From Gordonibacter sp. Marseille-P4307 (GTDB lineage: Bacteria > Actinomycetota > Coriobacteriia > Coriobacteriales > Eggerthellaceae): 64,000 nt of DNA. Of this stretch, positions 1 through 8,564 are shown piece after piece (position 1 is the stretch's first letter; each line of letters opens with the position of its first letter). The translations under genes were made by a program, and so were the position numbers. Location of the stretch: NCBI RefSeq assembly GCF_900604965.1, contig NZ_UWPD01000001.1, positions 1-64,000 of the forward strand, in the 5' to 3' direction. Below the pieces are notes generated by a model. The model was not told where the DNA came from and searched no databases. It was given only the letters and a program-made list of their open reading frames with translations.

Positions 1-153
1 CTCCACGGCATGGCGGCAGCCGCAGCCTCCGGGGCCTTTGCGGTCGCCCGCGAGGCGGGCCTCGAAGAGGCTCGGCCCCATCTATCAGGGGAACCGAATG
101 CAGAAAGCGATCGGACCGAAAAACCCGCCCGTTTGAAGCCGGATCGCGTTTGA
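1..153 (+). CDS. 3' end of an unidentified gene
   Basis: The first reading frame is open from the window edge to a TGA at 151-153 and gives a 50-residue C-terminal fragment. It begins with an Ala/Gly-rich helix-like segment (HGMAAAAASGAFAVAREAG) and ends in a charged, probably disordered tail. The Ala-rich part could be the last helix of a nucleotide- or flavin-binding enzyme, but 50 residues are not enough to name a family. Its start lies outside the window. Whether it is a real coding end is inferred only from the open frame and codon composition. Confidence 0.45.
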   Translation, partial: LHGMAAAAASGAFAVAREAGLEEARPHLSGEPNAESDRTEKPARLKPDRV

Positions 154-336
154 ATACGGCCGCCTCGGATCCATCGGCGATAGAGACGGCGCGGCCGGAA
201 CCATCGATCGCGGCTTGCGCGGTCCCTCCGCGCTCCCGGTGCGCCTTTCACGCGGCGCGCGGCGTCATGTCCCAATGATGCGACGCGTGTCGCCTGTCGG
301 CGGTGGCACAACGCTCAAGCAGGGTTTCAGCGAATT

Positions 337-636
337 CTACATGTTCCCCTTGAAACGACGATAGGCGGCGAAAGCAACACCGGCGGCAGCCGCAACCACA
401 CCAGCTCCAGCACCGGCGATAGCCACGGAATCCCCCGTAGGGGGCATCGCGGAGGTCGAAGCCTTGGCGGCCGGAGCGGGCGGATCTGCGGGGACGTAAG
501 GAGCGTAGGCATCCCCCCACGGATCTCCCATATCCTCCCCGTTCGCACCAACATATTCCCCGGCAAAAGCCGGGGCGCAAAGCGCGGTCGAAAGCGCAAC
601 CGACATAGCTGCCGTGCCAACAATCTTCTTGATCAA
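337..636 (-). CDS. Small secreted protein with LPxTG-like sorting signal
   Basis: The 99-aa product is built like a sortase substrate. It has a basic start (MIKK), a hydrophobic segment and an AFA|GE signal-peptidase site near residue 25. A short Asp/Pro/Ala-rich mature part of about 40 residues follows, then an MPPTGD motif, a hydrophobic helix and a positively charged end (YRRFKGNM). The motif is a variant of LPxTG. The start is a TTG, chosen because it alone supplies the basic n-region; the Shine-Dalgarno is weak. No sortase gene is seen in the window. Role unknown; the mature part is too short for an enzyme. Confidence 0.6.
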   Translation of the reverse strand: MIKKIVGTAAMSVALSTALCAPAFAGEYVGANGEDMGDPWGDAYAPYVPADPPAPAAKASTSAMPPTGDSVAIAGAGAGVVAAAAGVAFAAYRRFKGNM

Positions 637-983
637 ATTCCAAAAACTTATGGCGATTCGGAGATTCGGTCGACATCCCGCTTCGAAGACCCCATACTGA
701 AACTCAGCTTTTCACGAAATTCTTTCTTTTCGCATCGGGCGCGCTGAAAGCGCAGAAACCCGTCGCGCGGCGCGAACAAGGCGCCCCTGGTATTCCCAGC
801 ACCCACAGAGAAAGCGGCTCGCGTCAAGCGCAAAGCATCCCGCAAGAGGCGGATGCGGCTGCAGAACCTGCAGTTTTCACGTGCATCGCGTTGCCCGCAA
901 ACGGCCCTTGGGGCCTTGTTGCCAGGCGGCCTCGACCAAAGGCCGACTGTTTCTGCGCGCTGCGAACGACAAGAAAGAAGAAC
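637..983. other. Divergent intergenic region
   Basis: This 347-base gap separates the small surface-protein gene (minus) from the helicase gene (plus) and must hold both promoters. I see no convincing -35/-10 pair or small ORF. The helicase-proximal half carries short GC-rich inverted repeats, for example CTGCAG-AAC-CTGCAG near 860, which fits a structured leader, but I recognise no known RNA element. Confidence 0.4.
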
Positions 984-2621
984 ATGACCAACGGATTCAA
1001 AGAACTCGGCCTTTCTGAAGCGGCGCTCAAGGCAATCGACACGCTGAAGTACACCGATCCCACGCCCGTCCAGGAGCAGGCCATTCCCATCATCCTCGAA
1101 GGAAAGGACGTCTGCGCCGCCGCTGCCACCGGCACGGGCAAAACCGCCGCCTTCCTGCTGCCCACCATGAGCAAGCTCGCCAAATCGAAGCGCGGCTGCG
1201 GCCCGCGCATGCTGGTGGTCACCCCCACGCGCGAGTTGGCCCAGCAGATTGGCGACGTGTGCTTCACCATCAGCCGCCACACCAAGCACTTCCAGTGCAC
1301 CGTGTACGGAGGAACGAAGTACGGCCCCCAGATCTCCAAGCTCAAGCGCGGCGTCGATATCCTCATCGCCACCCCGGGCCGTCTGAACGACCTGCGCGAA
1401 CGCGGCGTCGTGAACTTGCGCGACATCGACGTACTGGTCATCGACGAAGCCGACCGCATGCTCGACATGGGATTCTGGCCCTCCATGGAGTCGATCATCG
1501 CCGAGACCCCTTCCACACGCCAAACCCTGCTGTTCTCCGCAACCCTCGACAAGAAGGTGCTGCGCAGCGTCGCTCCCATCCTGAACAACCCCATGACGGT
1601 GGAAATCGCGCACCACGGAGAAACCGCCCAGTCGGTCGATCAGTACATCATGCCCATCGAGCACCGCAAAAAGCAGGATCTCCTCCAGGCCGTTCTGGAC
1701 GAAAAGGGCTTCGATCGCGTGATCGTGTTCACGCGCACCAAGAACCGCGCCGAGGAATGCATGGAGCAGCTGCGCGACGCCGACTATGCCGCCGAGTCCA
1801 TCCACTCCGATAAATCCCAGTTCAAGCGTCGTCGCGCCCTCGAGAACTTCGCCAAAGGCAAAACGAGCATCCTTGTGGCCACCGACGTGCTGGCCCGCGG
1901 CATCGACGTTCCCAGCGTCAGCTACGTGGTGAACTACGACCTGCCCGACATGGCCGAAGACTACGTGCACCGCATCGGCCGCACCGGACGGGCGGGTGAA
2001 GTGGGCTATGCCATCTCATTCGTCAGCCGCGAGAGCCGCAACGGGCTGAAGGACATCGAGCGCCTGATCGACCGCCAGATTCCCATGATGGATCTCGAAA
2101 GCTACGACCTCGACCCCAACCTTCTGTCCGCCAAGAGCAAAAAACCCAAGAAGAAGCCCGCCCGCGCACGCGACATCGAACGTGCACGCAACTTCAAGCA
2201 AAACGGTGGGAAAAGCGTTTCTGAGGATCGTCCGTTCAGGGGAATCCCCCGACCTGCCCGCAAAGGGGCCAAGGCCGACGATCAGCGTCGCGAAGGCGCG
2301 GGCGGCCACCGCAAGAAGGAAGGATCGCAGCGATTCAACCGCGATTTCGAACCCAAGGACACCCGCCGCGGCTTCCGCTCCGACCGCAACGAGAGCCGTG
2401 TGCGCCGCGCGCCCGGCACCGGAGAGGGATGGAAGGGCACGCGCGGCAAAAAGAACGCCTACGGATTCGACGTTGACGATGCGCGCGGCAACCATGGCAA
2501 CCGCCGCGACAGCCGCAGCTTCGACGGGAGGGGCAAAGCCCCCCGCAAGCGCCCTGAAACCGCAGAGGCATCCGTCGACAGGGGCTTTTACAGCAAAGTT
2601 GCCAAAAAGGGCCGCCGCTAA
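984..2621 (+). CDS. DEAD-box ATP-dependent RNA helicase (RhlE-like)
   Basis: The product is a 545-aa helicase expected to unwind RNA duplexes, typically in ribosome assembly or mRNA turnover. It shows the Q-motif region (PTPVQEQAIP), Walker A (AATGTGKT), PTRELA, DEAD (VIDEADRML), SAT (LLFSATL) and the C-terminal HRIGRTGRAG motif in the usual order within the first ~370 residues. The last ~165 residues form a low-complexity Lys/Arg/Gly/Asp-rich tail, as found in RNA-binding extensions of this family. The ATG at 984 is preferred over an upstream TTG at 891 because it directly precedes the Q-motif region and follows a purine-rich AAGAAAGAAG. No operon partner is present. Confidence 0.92.
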   Translation: MTNGFKELGLSEAALKAIDTLKYTDPTPVQEQAIPIILEGKDVCAAAATGTGKTAAFLLPTMSKLAKSKRGCGPRMLVVTPTRELAQQIGDVCFTISRHTKHFQCTVYGGTKYGPQISKLKRGVDILIATPGRLNDLRERGVVNLRDIDVLVIDEADRMLDMGFWPSMESIIAETPSTRQTLLFSATLDKKVLRSVAPILNNPMTVEIAHHGETAQSVDQYIMPIEHRKKQDLLQAVLDEKGFDRVIVFTRTKNRAEECMEQLRDADYAAESIHSDKSQFKRRRALENFAKGKTSILVATDVLARGIDVPSVSYVVNYDLPDMAEDYVHRIGRTGRAGEVGYAISFVSRESRNGLKDIERLIDRQIPMMDLESYDLDPNLLSAKSKKPKKKPARARDIERARNFKQNGGKSVSEDRPFRGIPRPARKGAKADDQRREGAGGHRKKEGSQRFNRDFEPKDTRRGFRSDRNESRVRRAPGTGEGWKGTRGKKNAYGFDVDDARGNHGNRRDSRSFDGRGKAPRKRPETAEASVDRGFYSKVAKKGRR

Positions 2622-2638
2622 AACACCGGAACCGCTTA

Positions 2639-2668
2639 CCTGGCGCCGACCTTACCGTCGGCGTCAGG
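2639..2668. terminator. Hairpin between convergent genes
   Basis: A 12-bp stem with one G-T pair (CCTGGCGCCGAC / GTCGGCGTCAGG, 6-base loop) lies between the helicase stop and the phasin stop. It has no clear T run on either side. Its position suggests a shared bidirectional terminator. Confidence 0.55.
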
Positions 2669-2670
2669 CG

Positions 2671-3033
2671 CTAAACGGCGTCCTCCACCACCTCTTCCAC
2701 CTCGACCGTAATCTCTTCGGTCTCTGCGTTCTGTCGTTTGGCGAGTTCGGCCACCTTGGCCGCAAAAGCATCGCGCTCGTCGGCAGACATGGCCTTCATG
2801 CGCGCCTCAAGCGCGGCGTCGCGAGCGGTTTCAGCGGCGGCCGCCGCCCTGCGCTGTAGCTCGGAGTTGATCTCCTTGCCCTGCTCAAACGAGATCTCGC
2901 CCTGCTTCACCAGGACATCGACCAGCTCCTTGCCCTTCTCGGCGCCAAGGGAAAGCGCGCCCAAACCCGCAAGGAATACGTTTTTGAACCCATCGCCTAT
3001 GACCTCGAAGCCGCCGTTGCGATTATCCGCCAT
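2671..3033 (-). CDS. Phasin family protein
   Basis: The 120-aa product starts with a short hydrophobic Gly/Leu-rich stretch (NVFLAGLGALSLGAEKGKELVDVLVKQG). A long charged Ala/Glu/Arg coiled-coil region follows (about residues 45-105), then an acidic tail. This layout matches the phasin/poly-hydroxyalkanoate-regulator-like family common in actinobacteria and Firmicutes. In those groups the protein is often not tied to PHA granules and its role is unclear. The start at 3033 is set by a strong AAGGAGG seven bases upstream. No PHA synthase is present in the window, so granule binding should not be assumed. Confidence 0.75.
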   Translation of the reverse strand: MADNRNGGFEVIGDGFKNVFLAGLGALSLGAEKGKELVDVLVKQGEISFEQGKEINSELQRRAAAAAETARDAALEARMKAMSADERDAFAAKVAELAKRQNAETEEITVEVEEVVEDAV

Positions 3034-3356
3034 CAGACCCTCCTTCGCTTGTGGTTCCAAGGCCGACCGAGCCACCCCCGCGTCGCCTCGGAATGCCGTC
3101 CGGATGATTCGATAATGCACCAAATCCGGGCCGATCTCAATAGGATTCCCCGAATGGAACGGATGCCCGCAGATCGAAGACCCGCCGCGCCGCTCGAACG
3201 ACCGGGTCTATCGCGCACGGAGGCACCGCTCATCGACAAACCCGACGAAGTTCGAGATTCGACCGTGCCGCAACCTGGGTCAGCACGTACACTGAGACCC
3301 TTAGGCTCCGCCGGTTGGGCGGCGATGGAAACAACTCGGGGAAAGAAGGAATCATG
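3034..3356. other. Divergent intergenic region upstream of fhs
   Basis: This 323-base gap between the phasin-like gene and fhs must hold both promoters. A short stem (CCGCC-GGTTG-GGCGG, about 3308-3322) sits just upstream of the fhs ribosome-binding site. I looked for a tetrahydrofolate riboswitch because of the downstream gene and found no match to its conserved core. Nothing else is recognisable. Confidence 0.4.
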
Positions 3357-5024
3357 ATGAAATCCGACATCGAAATCGCCCAAGAGACCGAAACCTCCCC
3401 GATCTCAGACATCGCCGAAAATCTGGGCATACCGGAGCGCTACCTTGAAATGTACGGCAGCCGCAAGGCGAAAGTGGACTACAACTACCTGCGCGAGAAC
3501 CCGAGCGAACCCGGAAAGCTCATCTTGGTGACCGCCATCAACCCCACCGCCGCCGGAGAAGGCAAAACCACCACCACGGTGGGCCTGGGCGACGCGCTGG
3601 CCCGCATGGGCAAGAAAACGGTCATCGCGCTGCGCGAGCCGTCCCTCGGACCAGTGTTCGGCATCAAGGGCGGAGCGGCGGGCGGCGGATACGCCCAGGT
3701 GGTTCCCATGGAAGATATCAATCTGCACTTCACCGGCGACTTCCATGCCATCGGAGCCGCCAACAATCTGCTGGCGGCCATGATTGACAACCACATCCAC
3801 CAGGGCAACGCGCTTGGGTTCGATGCACGTAAGATCACTTGGAAGCGCGCCGTGGACATGAACGACCGCGCCCTGCGCGAGATCATCGTGGGCCTCGGCG
3901 GCAAAGTGAACGGGTTCCCACGCGAAGACGGCTTCGACATCACCGTTGCAAGCGAGATCATGGCCGTGTTCTGCCTATCCACCAGCATCACCGATCTCAA
4001 AGAGCGGCTTGCGCGCATGGTGGTGGGCTATACCTTCGACGATCGGCCCATCACCGCCGGACAGCTGAACGCCCAGGGCGCGATGGCCGCGCTTCTGAAA
4101 GACGCCCTGAAACCCAACCTGGTCCAAACCCTCGAAGGCACGCCCGCCTTCGTTCACGGCGGCCCCTTCGCGAACATAGCCCACGGCTGCAATTCAATTA
4201 TGGCGACCAACATGGCGCTCGCCCTGGGAGACTACGCGGTGACCGAAGCGGGATTCGGAGCCGATCTGGGAGCCGAGAAGTTCCTCGACATCAAGTGTCG
4301 CCTCACGGGCACAAGGCCCAGCGCGGTCGTGGTCGTCGCCACGGTACGCGCGCTGAAGATGCACGGAGGAGCCGACAAAAAACAGCTGGCCGACGAGAAC
4401 CTCGATGCGCTCGAGGCGGGCCTTCCCAATTTGCTGCAGCACGTCGAAAACGTCACCGGCGTGTTCAAGCTGCCCTGCGTCGTAGCCATCAACCGCTTCC
4501 CCACCGACACCGACGCCGAAGTGGCCCTCATCGCCGATCGCTGCCGCGATCTGGGCGTGAACGTCGCTTTGTCCGAAGTGTGGGAAAAGGGCGGCCAGGG
4601 CGGCATCGCGCTGGCCGAAGAGGTCGTGCGCCTGTGCGAGCTGGAAAGCGAGCTGGAATTCTCCTACGATACCGAAGCGGGCATCGCCCAAAAGATCGAA
4701 GCGATCGCCAAGCGCATCTATCGCGCCGATGGCGTGGCGATCGAGCCGAAAGCCCTCAAAGAGATCTCCAAGCTGGAATCCCTCGGATTTGGAAACCTGC
4801 CCGTCTGCATGGCGAAAACGCCCGCCAGCTTCACCGACGATGCGGCGCGCATCGGCGCACCGCGCGGCTTCAGCATCTCGGTACGCGACGTCAAAGTGAG
4901 CGCCGGAGCCGGATTCGTCGTCGTGCTCACCGGCAGTATCATGACCATGCCGGGTTTGGGCAAATCCCCCGCCGCCGAGCGCATCGATGTCGATGAAACG
5001 GGCCGTATCGTCGGGCTTTTCTAA
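3357..5024 (+). CDS. fhs: Formate--tetrahydrofolate ligase
   Basis: This enzyme joins formate to tetrahydrofolate using ATP to give 10-formyl-THF, the entry step for formate carbon. The ~555-aa length is normal for the bacterial family. The P-loop region ([21 protein letters not shown]) and the [14 protein letters not shown] segment are clear. The ATG at 3357 is six bases after AAGGA; an ATG at 3354 is possible but closer. It begins a plus-strand set with fchA and folD, which carry formyl-THF on to methylene-THF, so formate assimilation (or its reverse) is the likely role. The selenocysteine formate dehydrogenase at the far right of the window could supply or consume the formate. Confidence 0.97.
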   Translation: MKSDIEIAQETETSPISDIAENLGIPERYLEMYGSRKAKVDYNYLRENPSEPGKLILVTAINPTAAGEGKTTTTVGLGDALARMGKKTVIALREPSLGPVFGIKGGAAGGGYAQVVPMEDINLHFTGDFHAIGAANNLLAAMIDNHIHQGNALGFDARKITWKRAVDMNDRALREIIVGLGGKVNGFPREDGFDITVASEIMAVFCLSTSITDLKERLARMVVGYTFDDRPITAGQLNAQGAMAALLKDALKPNLVQTLEGTPAFVHGGPFANIAHGCNSIMATNMALALGDYAVTEAGFGADLGAEKFLDIKCRLTGTRPSAVVVVATVRALKMHGGADKKQLADENLDALEAGLPNLLQHVENVTGVFKLPCVVAINRFPTDTDAEVALIADRCRDLGVNVALSEVWEKGGQGGIALAEEVVRLCELESELEFSYDTEAGIAQKIEAIAKRIYRADGVAIEPKALKEISKLESLGFGNLPVCMAKTPASFTDDAARIGAPRGFSISVRDVKVSAGAGFVVVLTGSIMTMPGLGKSPAAERIDVDETGRIVGLF

Positions 5025-5070
5025 AGGACGCGGGAAACGCTGCGATCCTTCGCTCGCGCGATAACTTCGC

Positions 5071-5113
5071 CGAAACGAACGGCCGCCCGCGCAAGCGGGA
5101 GCCGTTCGTTTCG
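5071..5113 (+). terminator. Long hairpin between fhs and fchA
   Basis: A perfect 13-bp stem (CGAAACGAACGGC / GCCGTTCGTTTCG) encloses a second 5-bp stem (CCCGC / GCGGG) capped by a GCAA tetraloop. No T run follows, so it may act as a partial terminator, a processing site or an mRNA stabiliser between fhs and fchA. Confidence 0.6.
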
Positions 5114-5152
5114 CTATCATACGCGCAAACCATCGAACCTAAGGAGGTACCC

Positions 5153-5779
5153 GTGACGTTTCGCAACGACGCGATTGCCGAGTTCTCCCACAAGCTGTCC
5201 TCCAAAGACGCCGTCCCCGGAGGGGGCGGAGCCGCCGCGCTGACCGGCTCACTCGGATGCGATCTTGCCGGCATGGTGGGAAACCTGACCGTCGGGAAGA
5301 AGAAGTACGCTGATGTCGAAGACGAGGCGGCAGCGCTCGTAGCGGAGGCCGCCGAGCTTTCGACGGCCCTTCTGACTGCCATCGACGACGACGCCGAAGC
5401 GTTCACTCCGCTTGCCCAGGCCTACGGAATCGCAAAAGACGATCCCCGTCGGGAGCACGTCATGGAAGCCGCCCTGAAAACAGCCTGCGCCCCGCCGCTC
5501 GACATCATGCGCCTCGCGGCTCGCGGAATCGCGGTGCACGCGCGCATGGCTCAGATCGGGTCGAAGCTGGCCCTATCCGACGTCGGGGCGGGGGCTGCTC
5601 TGTGCAAGGCGGCCCTTCAAAGCGCAAGTCTGAGCGTGTTCATCAACACCGCATCCATGACGGACCGCTCGCACGCCTTCCGGCTTGAATCGGAGGCAGA
5701 CGAACTTCTTTCGACCTATGCGCCCCTTGCCGACGAAACGCTCGCTTCCGTCATGGATGCGGTGCGCCGTACCCGCTAA
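5153..5779 (+). CDS. fchA: Methenyl-THF cyclohydrolase / cyclodeaminase family protein
   Basis: The 208-aa all-helical protein belongs to the formiminotransferase-cyclodeaminase C-terminal family. It has the N-terminal PGGGGAAALTGSLGCDLAGMV loop typical of the folate-binding site. In anaerobes with this gene next to fhs and folD it is annotated FchA and interconverts 10-formyl-THF and methenyl-THF. Placement between fhs and folD supports that reading over a histidine-degradation role, since no hut genes are present. The start is a GTG five bases after AAGGAGG. FolD downstream lacks cyclohydrolase residues, which makes this the probable cyclohydrolase of the pathway. Confidence 0.87.
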   Translation: MTFRNDAIAEFSHKLSSKDAVPGGGGAAALTGSLGCDLAGMVGNLTVGKKKYADVEDEAAALVAEAAELSTALLTAIDDDAEAFTPLAQAYGIAKDDPRREHVMEAALKTACAPPLDIMRLAARGIAVHARMAQIGSKLALSDVGAGAALCKAALQSASLSVFINTASMTDRSHAFRLESEADELLSTYAPLADETLASVMDAVRRTR

Positions 5780-5810
5780 CCTCGCCCCCCCCACACGACA
5801 AGGATCCCTC

Positions 5811-6656
5811 ATGGCCATGCTTCTATCCGGAAAAGACGTCGCCGCCGCGATGAAGGAACGGCTCGGCGATCAGACCGACCACCTGCGCAGTGCCGGTATC
5901 CAGCCCACCCTCGCCGTGCTGCGCGTCGGGGAAAAGGAAGATCAGATCGCCTATGAACGCGGTGCAACGAAACGCTGCGAGGGAATCGGGATCGAGGTGC
6001 GCCATGTTCTGTTTCCCGACACCTGCACCCAAGAAGAGCTGCTCGACGCGATCCGAACCTTAAACGGCGACGCGAACGTCCACGGCGTCCTCATGCTGAG
6101 CCCCCTGCCCGCTCACCTCGATCTGGAAGAAGCCGCCGCGACGCTGGATGCACGCAAGGATGTCGATGCGGCAACCACCGAGTCGCTTGCGGGGGTGTTC
6201 GCCGGATCGGGCGATGGGTTTTCACCCTGCACGGCCCAGGCGTGCCTCGAAATCCTCAGGCACTACGGCATCGATCCGGCCGGCAAGCGCGTTGCCGTTC
6301 TGGGGCGCAGCCTGGTTATCGGCCGGCCTGCAGCCATGCTGTTGCTGCATGCGAACGCCACGCCCACCATCTGCCATTCGCGCACAGCCGATGCGCCCTC
6401 CCTCACCCGCGCAGCCGACATCGTAATCGTGGCCATCGGACGCGCAGAATCGATCGGAGCGGAATACTTCAGCCCCGGCCAAACCGTTATCGACGTGGGC
6501 ACGAACTGGAGCGACGAGAAGGGGAAGCTGGTCGGCGATGTGGCATTCGACGACGTCGAACCCCTTGTGGACGCAATCACCCCCGTTCCGGGAGGCGTGG
6601 GCGCCGTCACCACCAGCGTTTTGGCAAGCCATGTCATCGAGGCGGCCCGGCGATAG
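5811..6656 (+). CDS. folD: Methylene-THF dehydrogenase (FolD), probably monofunctional
   Basis: The 281-aa FolD-fold protein should oxidise or reduce 5,10-methylene-THF/methenyl-THF with a pyridine nucleotide. The Rossmann motif GRSLVIGRP, the PVPGGVGAVTTS signature and KDVD are present. In bifunctional FolD the cyclohydrolase uses a Tyr-x3-Lys pair and a Gln. Here the segment reads YERGATKRC, so Tyr48 remains but the Lys position (52) is Ala. The GILVQLPLP motif reads GVLMLSPLP, so the Gln is Leu96. These changes suggest loss of cyclohydrolase activity, consistent with fchA 31 bases upstream. The ATG at 5811 follows AAGGAT with six bases spacing. Confidence 0.93.
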   Translation: MAMLLSGKDVAAAMKERLGDQTDHLRSAGIQPTLAVLRVGEKEDQIAYERGATKRCEGIGIEVRHVLFPDTCTQEELLDAIRTLNGDANVHGVLMLSPLPAHLDLEEAAATLDARKDVDAATTESLAGVFAGSGDGFSPCTAQACLEILRHYGIDPAGKRVAVLGRSLVIGRPAAMLLLHANATPTICHSRTADAPSLTRAADIVIVAIGRAESIGAEYFSPGQTVIDVGTNWSDEKGKLVGDVAFDDVEPLVDAITPVPGGVGAVTTSVLASHVIEAARR

Positions 6657-6737
6657 AGCTCCCACGGCCACGGCGCGTATTCGCCGCCGTATCCGTTTCC
6701 CCCCAGGAACATGACGCTGTCTCTGCGCTCCTTCGAC

Positions 6738-6767
6738 TTTCAAGACAGGTTTCCTGCACTTGAAAGG
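6738..6767 (+). terminator. Hairpin downstream of folD
   Basis: CTTTCAAG and CTTGAAAG form a perfect 8-bp stem. Inside it CAGG pairs with CCTG around a TTT loop. It lies about 80 bases after folD without a T run, so termination is only suggested. Confidence 0.4.
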
Positions 6768-6926
6768 AAGCAAGCCTGATAGAGAGAAAAGCGGCAGGGA
6801 ACGTACCGTGAAGAGCAAGGTGGCCGGATGCCGCACGAAAGACGGCAGGATCGGGCATCCTGCACGAAGAACGGCTTCCTGCGTGCGAGCGCATGCTCGG
6901 AGTGCAGCTGCGCATATGCCGGGAAA

Positions 6927-6968
6927 CGCTCGATTGTGGAAGGCGCCTCAGCCCTCCACGATCGAGCG
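6927..6968 (-). terminator. Terminator-like hairpin at the cbiK stop
   Basis: Arms 6927-6944 and 6951-6968 form an 18-bp stem with one mismatch and one G-U pair. The cbiK stop codon lies at its apex. On the minus strand it is followed by only three T residues. It probably ends the proS-HAD-cbiK transcript. Confidence 0.6.
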
Positions 6969-7880
6969 CGCATGCTGGACATACAGCGCGCGAATAGCGG
7001 GAAGCTGTCCAAGCCCCTCGATCTGGCACTCCACTTCCACCCCGCGCCGGGAAAGCATGCCCGCAAGGGATTCGGGGTCGTCTGCATCCGCCATGTCGTT
7101 GTTCGCGTGGTCTCCCGCTACCACCATAAGCGGGCGCAGTACCGCGCGCCGCACTCCGGCGGCAACCATCTCGTCCACCGCGTCCTCAAGCGTGGGCGTG
7201 CCCTCAACCGTGCCGATGAAGTGGCGAAGCGGGCTTTTGAGGGCAAAGGCGTCGCGCACCGTGAAATACACCTGGTTGGCCGCGACGTTGGTTCCATGGC
7301 CCATGAGGCACAGCGCCGTTTCCCCTTCGGATCCCGAAGAACTCATAGCTTCGACGCAGGCGCCGATCACGCGGTCGATATCATCGGAGGTATCGAGAAG
7401 CGGCCCGGCCATCTTCAACACATCGAACCGTCCCACGAACTTATCGACCGCATGGCGAACATCGGCGTATTCGCGTCCGGGAATAAGATGGGTGGGAAGC
7501 ACGTACACCTCGCGAACGCCGTCGTTCGCACAGCGGGCAAGCGCCTGTTCCACCGTATCGACCCGATATCCGTCGCGCTGGAAAAGCTTCTCGACGATCT
7601 CGCGCGCCGTGAATGCGCGCCTCACCTCGAACTGCGGAAACGCGTTCGCAACGGCGCACTCGATCGCGCCGATGGTGTCTGCACGGTTTTCGTTGTAACT
7701 CGTACCGAAACTCGCGACCAGCATAACCGGGCGAAGCTCGCCGCAATCCCGTCCGCTTCGGATGCGGCCGCGCTCCTCCATATCGCGCGCGGCGCGGGCA
7801 AAGTCGAGCGCACCGGCATCCTCGATCGCCGCTTCCGAGCAGACGACGGGCGTCGCGCGTTCGTTCGATTCGCAACCCAT
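6948..7880 (-). CDS. cbiK: Sirohydrochlorin cobaltochelatase (CbiK type)
   Basis: The 310-aa protein should insert Co2+ into sirohydrochlorin in anaerobic cobalamin synthesis. Family marks are VASFGTSYNENR near residue 55, the metal-site histidine in MGHGTNVAANQVYF, GTVEGTPTLEDAV, and a second histidine in VVAGDHANNDMA. The first ~50 residues have no family match and may be a loose N-terminal extension; a start closer to the core cannot be excluded. The ATG at 7880 follows AAAGGGGA. It sits 15 bases after the HAD gene and no other cobalamin genes are nearby. Confidence 0.88.
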   Translation of the reverse strand: MGCESNERATPVVCSEAAIEDAGALDFARAARDMEERGRIRSGRDCGELRPVMLVASFGTSYNENRADTIGAIECAVANAFPQFEVRRAFTAREIVEKLFQRDGYRVDTVEQALARCANDGVREVYVLPTHLIPGREYADVRHAVDKFVGRFDVLKMAGPLLDTSDDIDRVIGACVEAMSSSGSEGETALCLMGHGTNVAANQVYFTVRDAFALKSPLRHFIGTVEGTPTLEDAVDEMVAAGVRRAVLRPLMVVAGDHANNDMADADDPESLAGMLSRRGVEVECQIEGLGQLPAIRALYVQHARSIVEG

Positions 7881-7895
7881 GGATGAATCCCCTTT

Positions 7896-8549
7896 CTACG
7901 AAACACCCAAGACGCAAGCAGCATCGGCGGCAGTATCAGCCCAAAACGTGGGTTCGGCAGCCTCCGCGATCTGCTGCCGCGAAAAAACTCCCCAGGTCAC
8001 TCCCAGAGTCTGGGCACCCGCCGACCGGCCTGCAAGGATGTCGTAGGGGCTATCGCCCACATACACCGCCTCGGACGGATCGATTCCCAGCAGCTCGCAG
8101 CCGTACAGCACCGGACCGGGCTGCGGCTTATGCTCGCTGCAATCGTCCGATCCGATCACGAACTCGAACCGATCGGCGATTCCGCAGATCTCAAGCCCAT
8201 GCTGACACACGTCGTGGCGTTTGGACGTAACCACGCCCAAACGCACCCCGGCGCGCCCCAGCGAATCCAGCAGCTCGGGAATCCCCGGAAATACCGAGAT
8301 CATGTCGTCGTGTATCGTTTTGTTGTACGCACGGTACACCCGCAGCAGCTCTTCGGCTTCGGCCGCATCGTCGGTGAAATCGTACATCTGGCGCGCAAGC
8401 GGAATGCCCACGCCGCGCATCAGCTGCTCGTCGGTAAATTCCCTGTTCAAAACGGTTCTCGTCGCGTACCGAAACGTCTTCAGCAGAAGCTCCGCCGTAT
8501 CGACCAGCGTGCCGTCGTTGTCGAACAGCACCGCCTTCATATTCACCAT
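7896..8549 (-). CDS. HAD-superfamily phosphatase, phosphoglycolate phosphatase-like
   Basis: The 217-aa protein has the HAD motifs in order: nucleophile Asp in LFDNDGTLVDT, Thr/Ser-Lys in VVTSKRH, and the acidic motif VYVGDSPYD. It also has the helical cap of the Gph/PpaX type. Note Asn instead of Asp or Phe after the first Asp (DNDGT), which still keeps the DxD pair. The substrate cannot be read from sequence. It lies 15 bases after proS and 15 bases before cbiK on the same strand, so co-transcription is likely. The ATG at 8549 has AAGGGG upstream. Confidence 0.82.
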   Translation of the reverse strand: MVNMKAVLFDNDGTLVDTAELLLKTFRYATRTVLNREFTDEQLMRGVGIPLARQMYDFTDDAAEAEELLRVYRAYNKTIHDDMISVFPGIPELLDSLGRAGVRLGVVTSKRHDVCQHGLEICGIADRFEFVIGSDDCSEHKPQPGPVLYGCELLGIDPSEAVYVGDSPYDILAGRSAGAQTLGVTWGVFSRQQIAEAAEPTFWADTAADAACVLGVS

Positions 8550-8564
8550 ACCGCCCCTTCGACC

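Noticed and set aside
3034-3356. Tetrahydrofolate riboswitch upstream of fhs
   Set aside because: The conserved core sequences of the known THF riboswitch could not be found. Only a short GC stem is present.
6657-6947. Cobalamin riboswitch near cbiK
   Set aside because: The region lies downstream of cbiK on its strand and shows no conserved B12-box. The space upstream of cbiK is only 15 bases.
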